Positions 6,898-8,492 of a DNA stretch of 8,492 bases are shown here, in pieces. The position numbers and the translations under genes were made by a program. The stretch is from Treponema sp. GTDB taxonomy: Bacteria > Spirochaetota > Spirochaetia > Treponematales > Treponemataceae. The stretch is taken from positions 1 to 8,492 of the forward strand of contig JALNVF010000134.1 in assembly GCA_023231445.1 (NCBI GenBank), written 5' to 3'. The notes under the pieces are model-generated. The model had not been told where the DNA came from, did not search any database, and saw only the letters and a list, made by a program, of their open reading frames with translations. Numbering within the stretch: position 1 is the first letter of the stretch; each line of letters begins with the position of its first letter.

Positions 6898-6924
6898 GAT
6901 ATATGCAGCAAATCTTTATATACT
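6896..6924 (+). promoter_or_regulatory. ktrB promoter, predicted leaderless
   Basis: TTGATA (6896-6901, 5 of 6) is followed by exactly 17 bp and TATACT (6919-6924, 5 of 6), the best overall promoter match in the window. The -10 ends 8 nt before the ATG at 6933, placing the transcription start about 0-2 nt before that codon. An upstream ATG at 6903 lies inside this promoter and would not be in its transcript. Confidence 0.6.
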
Positions 6925-6932
6925 TTTTTGAA

Positions 6933-8288
6933 ATGAAACACCGTATTCATACTGCAAATACGCAGCTTTTTGCATATTTTATTTTTCTGGCGCTGCTGGG
7001 CTCGGTATTGTTTCAGATTCCCCGTTTTTATGTATCGGGAAAGCCTGTTCCGTATGTTGACGGACTTTTTACGACAGTTTCTGCCCTTTGTGTAACCGGT
7101 CTGTCGACCGTTGATATGAGCGTTTATACCGGCGCAGGACTTGCGCTGCTGTTGTTTTTTATAGAAGCCGGCGGGCTTGGCCTTGTAACATTTTTTACAA
7201 TATATCTGGCGGTTCCCTCAAAAAAAATTTCGATGGTTAACAGAAATTTCATACGTGATTTTTTTGTAGAAGATACTGAAGTAAATCCCCGTCAGATTAT
7301 AATCCGTATTCTCTTTACAACTGTCGTTATTCAGGCAGCAGGCGCCGCCCTGCTGGCGGCTTTTCTGTACAGGACAGGTGAAACGCACAGTATTTTTTAC
7401 GGGATATTTCTTTCTGTATCTGCATTCTGCAATGCAGGATTCGCGCCGTATTCCGACAGCCTTCACCGGTTTTATGCAGATTACGGAATTTGTACGATAG
7501 TATGTGTGCTTGTGATTGCCGGCGGGCTTGGTTTTACCGTTATAAACGACATTGCTACGTATGTATACCGACGGTTCCATCACAAAAAAAGAAGCATGCT
7601 GAGTTTTCATACGCATGTTGTGTTGTTCATGACTGTTCTGCTGATTGTGTGCGGTGGCGTTGTATTTTTTATCGCTGAATATACTCATGCGTTCAAAAGT
7701 ATGACGTTCCCGCAGAAATTGTTCAGCGCATTTTTTCAGTCAGTGACGCTTCGTACTGCAGGTTTTGATACCGTAGAACAGAATACATTTTCTGCCCCTT
7801 CGACTATTGTGTCGGTTCTGCTGATGATGACAGGCGGATCTCCCGGTTCAATGGCAGGCGGACTTAAGACTACGACCGTTTTTCTTGTCTGCTGCTATGC
7901 GTTCAAGGACCAGGAAGATAAGGGAGATTTGTCCGTTTTCCGCAGGGATATTCCTCTGTCGGTGCTGGAAAAAGCGGTGGGGGTTCTTGTAAAAGGTTTC
8001 TGTATTTTTTTTGTATCGCTGCTGCTGCTTAGCTTTTCTGAACATGCGGCTCTGCATACAGGTATATTTACATTGAGCGATCTTGTGTACGAGGCGGTAT
8101 CGGCTTTCGGTACAGTTGGTTTGTCGAAGGGTGTCACGCCGCTGCTTTCCGTATACGGAAAAGTTATAATTATTCTGACCATGTTTGCCGGCAGAACAGG
8201 AATAATAGCGATGACGATGAGTGCATCACATGGCGGAGATCAAAAAGAACTGACGGATTATCCGTATGGTACGGTGATTGTCGGTTAA
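6933..8288 (+). CDS. ktrB: KtrB/TrkH-family potassium uptake channel subunit
   Basis: This is the integral membrane, ion-conducting subunit of a Ktr/Trk potassium uptake system, built from four M1-P-M2 repeats in one chain. From the ATG at 6933 it has 451 residues, normal for KtrB. The four pore loops are visible with their filter glycines: ALCVTGLS (51-58), FCNAGF (165-170), TLRTAGF (272-278) and AFGTVGLS (391-398). The gate-forming segment after the third loop is GGSPGSMAGGLKTTT (301-315), where most relatives have Thr instead of Met. AGRTGIIA (419-426) in the last helix is also typical. An in-frame ATG at 6903 would add ten residues (MQQIFIYFFE), but it sits between the -35 and -10 of a strong promoter, so I prefer 6933. 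No Shine-Dalgarno sequence precedes either start. ktrA follows after 48 bp, and the two products should form one complex. Confidence 0.93.
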   Translation: MKHRIHTANTQLFAYFIFLALLGSVLFQIPRFYVSGKPVPYVDGLFTTVSALCVTGLSTVDMSVYTGAGLALLLFFIEAGGLGLVTFFTIYLAVPSKKISMVNRNFIRDFFVEDTEVNPRQIIIRILFTTVVIQAAGAALLAAFLYRTGETHSIFYGIFLSVSAFCNAGFAPYSDSLHRFYADYGICTIVCVLVIAGGLGFTVINDIATYVYRRFHHKKRSMLSFHTHVVLFMTVLLIVCGGVVFFIAEYTHAFKSMTFPQKLFSAFFQSVTLRTAGFDTVEQNTFSAPSTIVSVLLMMTGGSPGSMAGGLKTTTVFLVCCYAFKDQEDKGDLSVFRRDIPLSVLEKAVGVLVKGFCIFFVSLLLLSFSEHAALHTGIFTLSDLVYEAVSAFGTVGLSKGVTPLLSVYGKVIIILTMFAGRTGIIAMTMSASHGGDQKELTDYPYGTVIVG

Positions 8289-8322
8289 AGCAGGCTGGAG
8301 CATAATTGTGCCTGATTTTTTT
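8287..8322 (+). terminator. Hairpin with T-run between ktrB and ktrA, possible attenuator
   Basis: CAGGC (8291-8295) pairs with GCCTG (8310-8314) around a 14-nt loop. AAA (8287-8289) can extend the stem by pairing with the first bases of a seven-T run (8316-8322) past one G-A mismatch. The shape is that of a weak intrinsic terminator. It ends just before the ktrA ribosome binding site, so it would lower ktrA expression relative to ktrB rather than end the operon. The long loop and short stem keep confidence moderate. Confidence 0.4.
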
Positions 8323-8324
8323 AT

Positions 8325-8329
8325 AGGAG
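8325..8329 (+). promoter_or_regulatory. Ribosome binding site of ktrA
   Basis: AGGAG lies 7 nt before the ATG at 8337, an ideal spacing, and fixes the ktrA start. Confidence 0.75.
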
Positions 8330-8336
8330 AAAGGCA

Positions 8337-8492
8337 ATGGTTTCTATTGCAGTTATAGGACTCGGTTCGTTCGGATGCCGTATTGTTGAAGAACTGGAAC
8401 AGGCGGACGCAGATGTTATTATTATAGACAAGAATCGGGATATTATTGAGAAATATAAAAGCAGTATTCATTACGCATATATTTCTGATGCA
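8337..8492 (+). CDS. ktrA: KtrA/TrkA-type potassium uptake regulatory subunit, N-terminal part (cut by window edge)
   Basis: Only the first 52 residues are present; the frame is open to the window edge. They form the start of an RCK (KTN) Rossmann domain: AVIGLGSFG (5-13) contains the GxGxxG nucleotide-binding loop, and the acidic residue ending the second strand (VIIID, Asp31) would bind the ribose of NAD(H) or ATP. The wording of the N-terminus is typical of KtrA, the cytoplasmic ring subunit that gates KtrB in response to nucleotides. The C-terminal RCK_C domain, which would show whether it could bind cyclic di-AMP as in Firmicutes, lies outside the window. Position directly after ktrB supports the assignment. 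Confidence 0.9.
   Translation, partial: MVSIAVIGLGSFGCRIVEELEQADADVIIIDKNRDIIEKYKSSIHYAYISDA

Noticed and set aside
7218..7688. Open frame of 156 codons on the minus strand inside ktrB
   Set aside because: It runs antisense to the KtrB pore loops and membrane helices and has no recognisable domain.

Overview
The window looks like ordinary chromosomal DNA of a spirochaete, most likely from the Treponema lineage. The best evidence is the phenylalanyl-tRNA synthetase beta subunit. It is the short archaeal/eukaryal-type protein, which spirochaetes are known to carry in place of the long bacterial form. The genus is an inference from gene content. I see no mobile element, CRISPR array, tRNA or rRNA. 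Coding density is very high and no gene-free stretch exceeds about 75 bases.

The left half is a minus-strand gene cluster, read from about 3841 down to 1: argC (type 2 N-acetyl-gamma-glutamyl-phosphate reductase), a Bpt/ATE-family aminoacyl-tRNA-protein transferase, a patatin-like phospholipase, and a THUMP-domain rRNA guanine-N2 methyltransferase whose C-terminus runs off the left edge. The argC stop and the transferase start overlap as TAATG. The phospholipase follows 14 bp later with a strong Shine-Dalgarno sequence. The methyltransferase lies 73 bp further on and may have its own promoter.

The right half reads on the plus strand from 3906: a membrane-anchored GGDEF protein (likely diguanylate cyclase), archaeal-type pheT without pheS, and then ktrB and ktrA, the two subunits of a Ktr/Trk-type potassium uptake system. 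ktrA is cut by the right edge.

The most interesting signal is in the promoters. argC and the GGDEF gene diverge from a 64-bp gap. Their promoters appear to share one palindromic -35 hexamer (TTGCAA), and in both cases the -10 element ends only 6-7 nt before the start codon. The ktrB promoter is close to consensus and likewise ends 8 nt before an internal ATG. All three genes lack a Shine-Dalgarno sequence, so they are candidates for leaderless mRNAs. In contrast, pheT, the phospholipase and ktrA have clear Shine-Dalgarno sequences. I found no wholly new biological system; the genes belong to known families.
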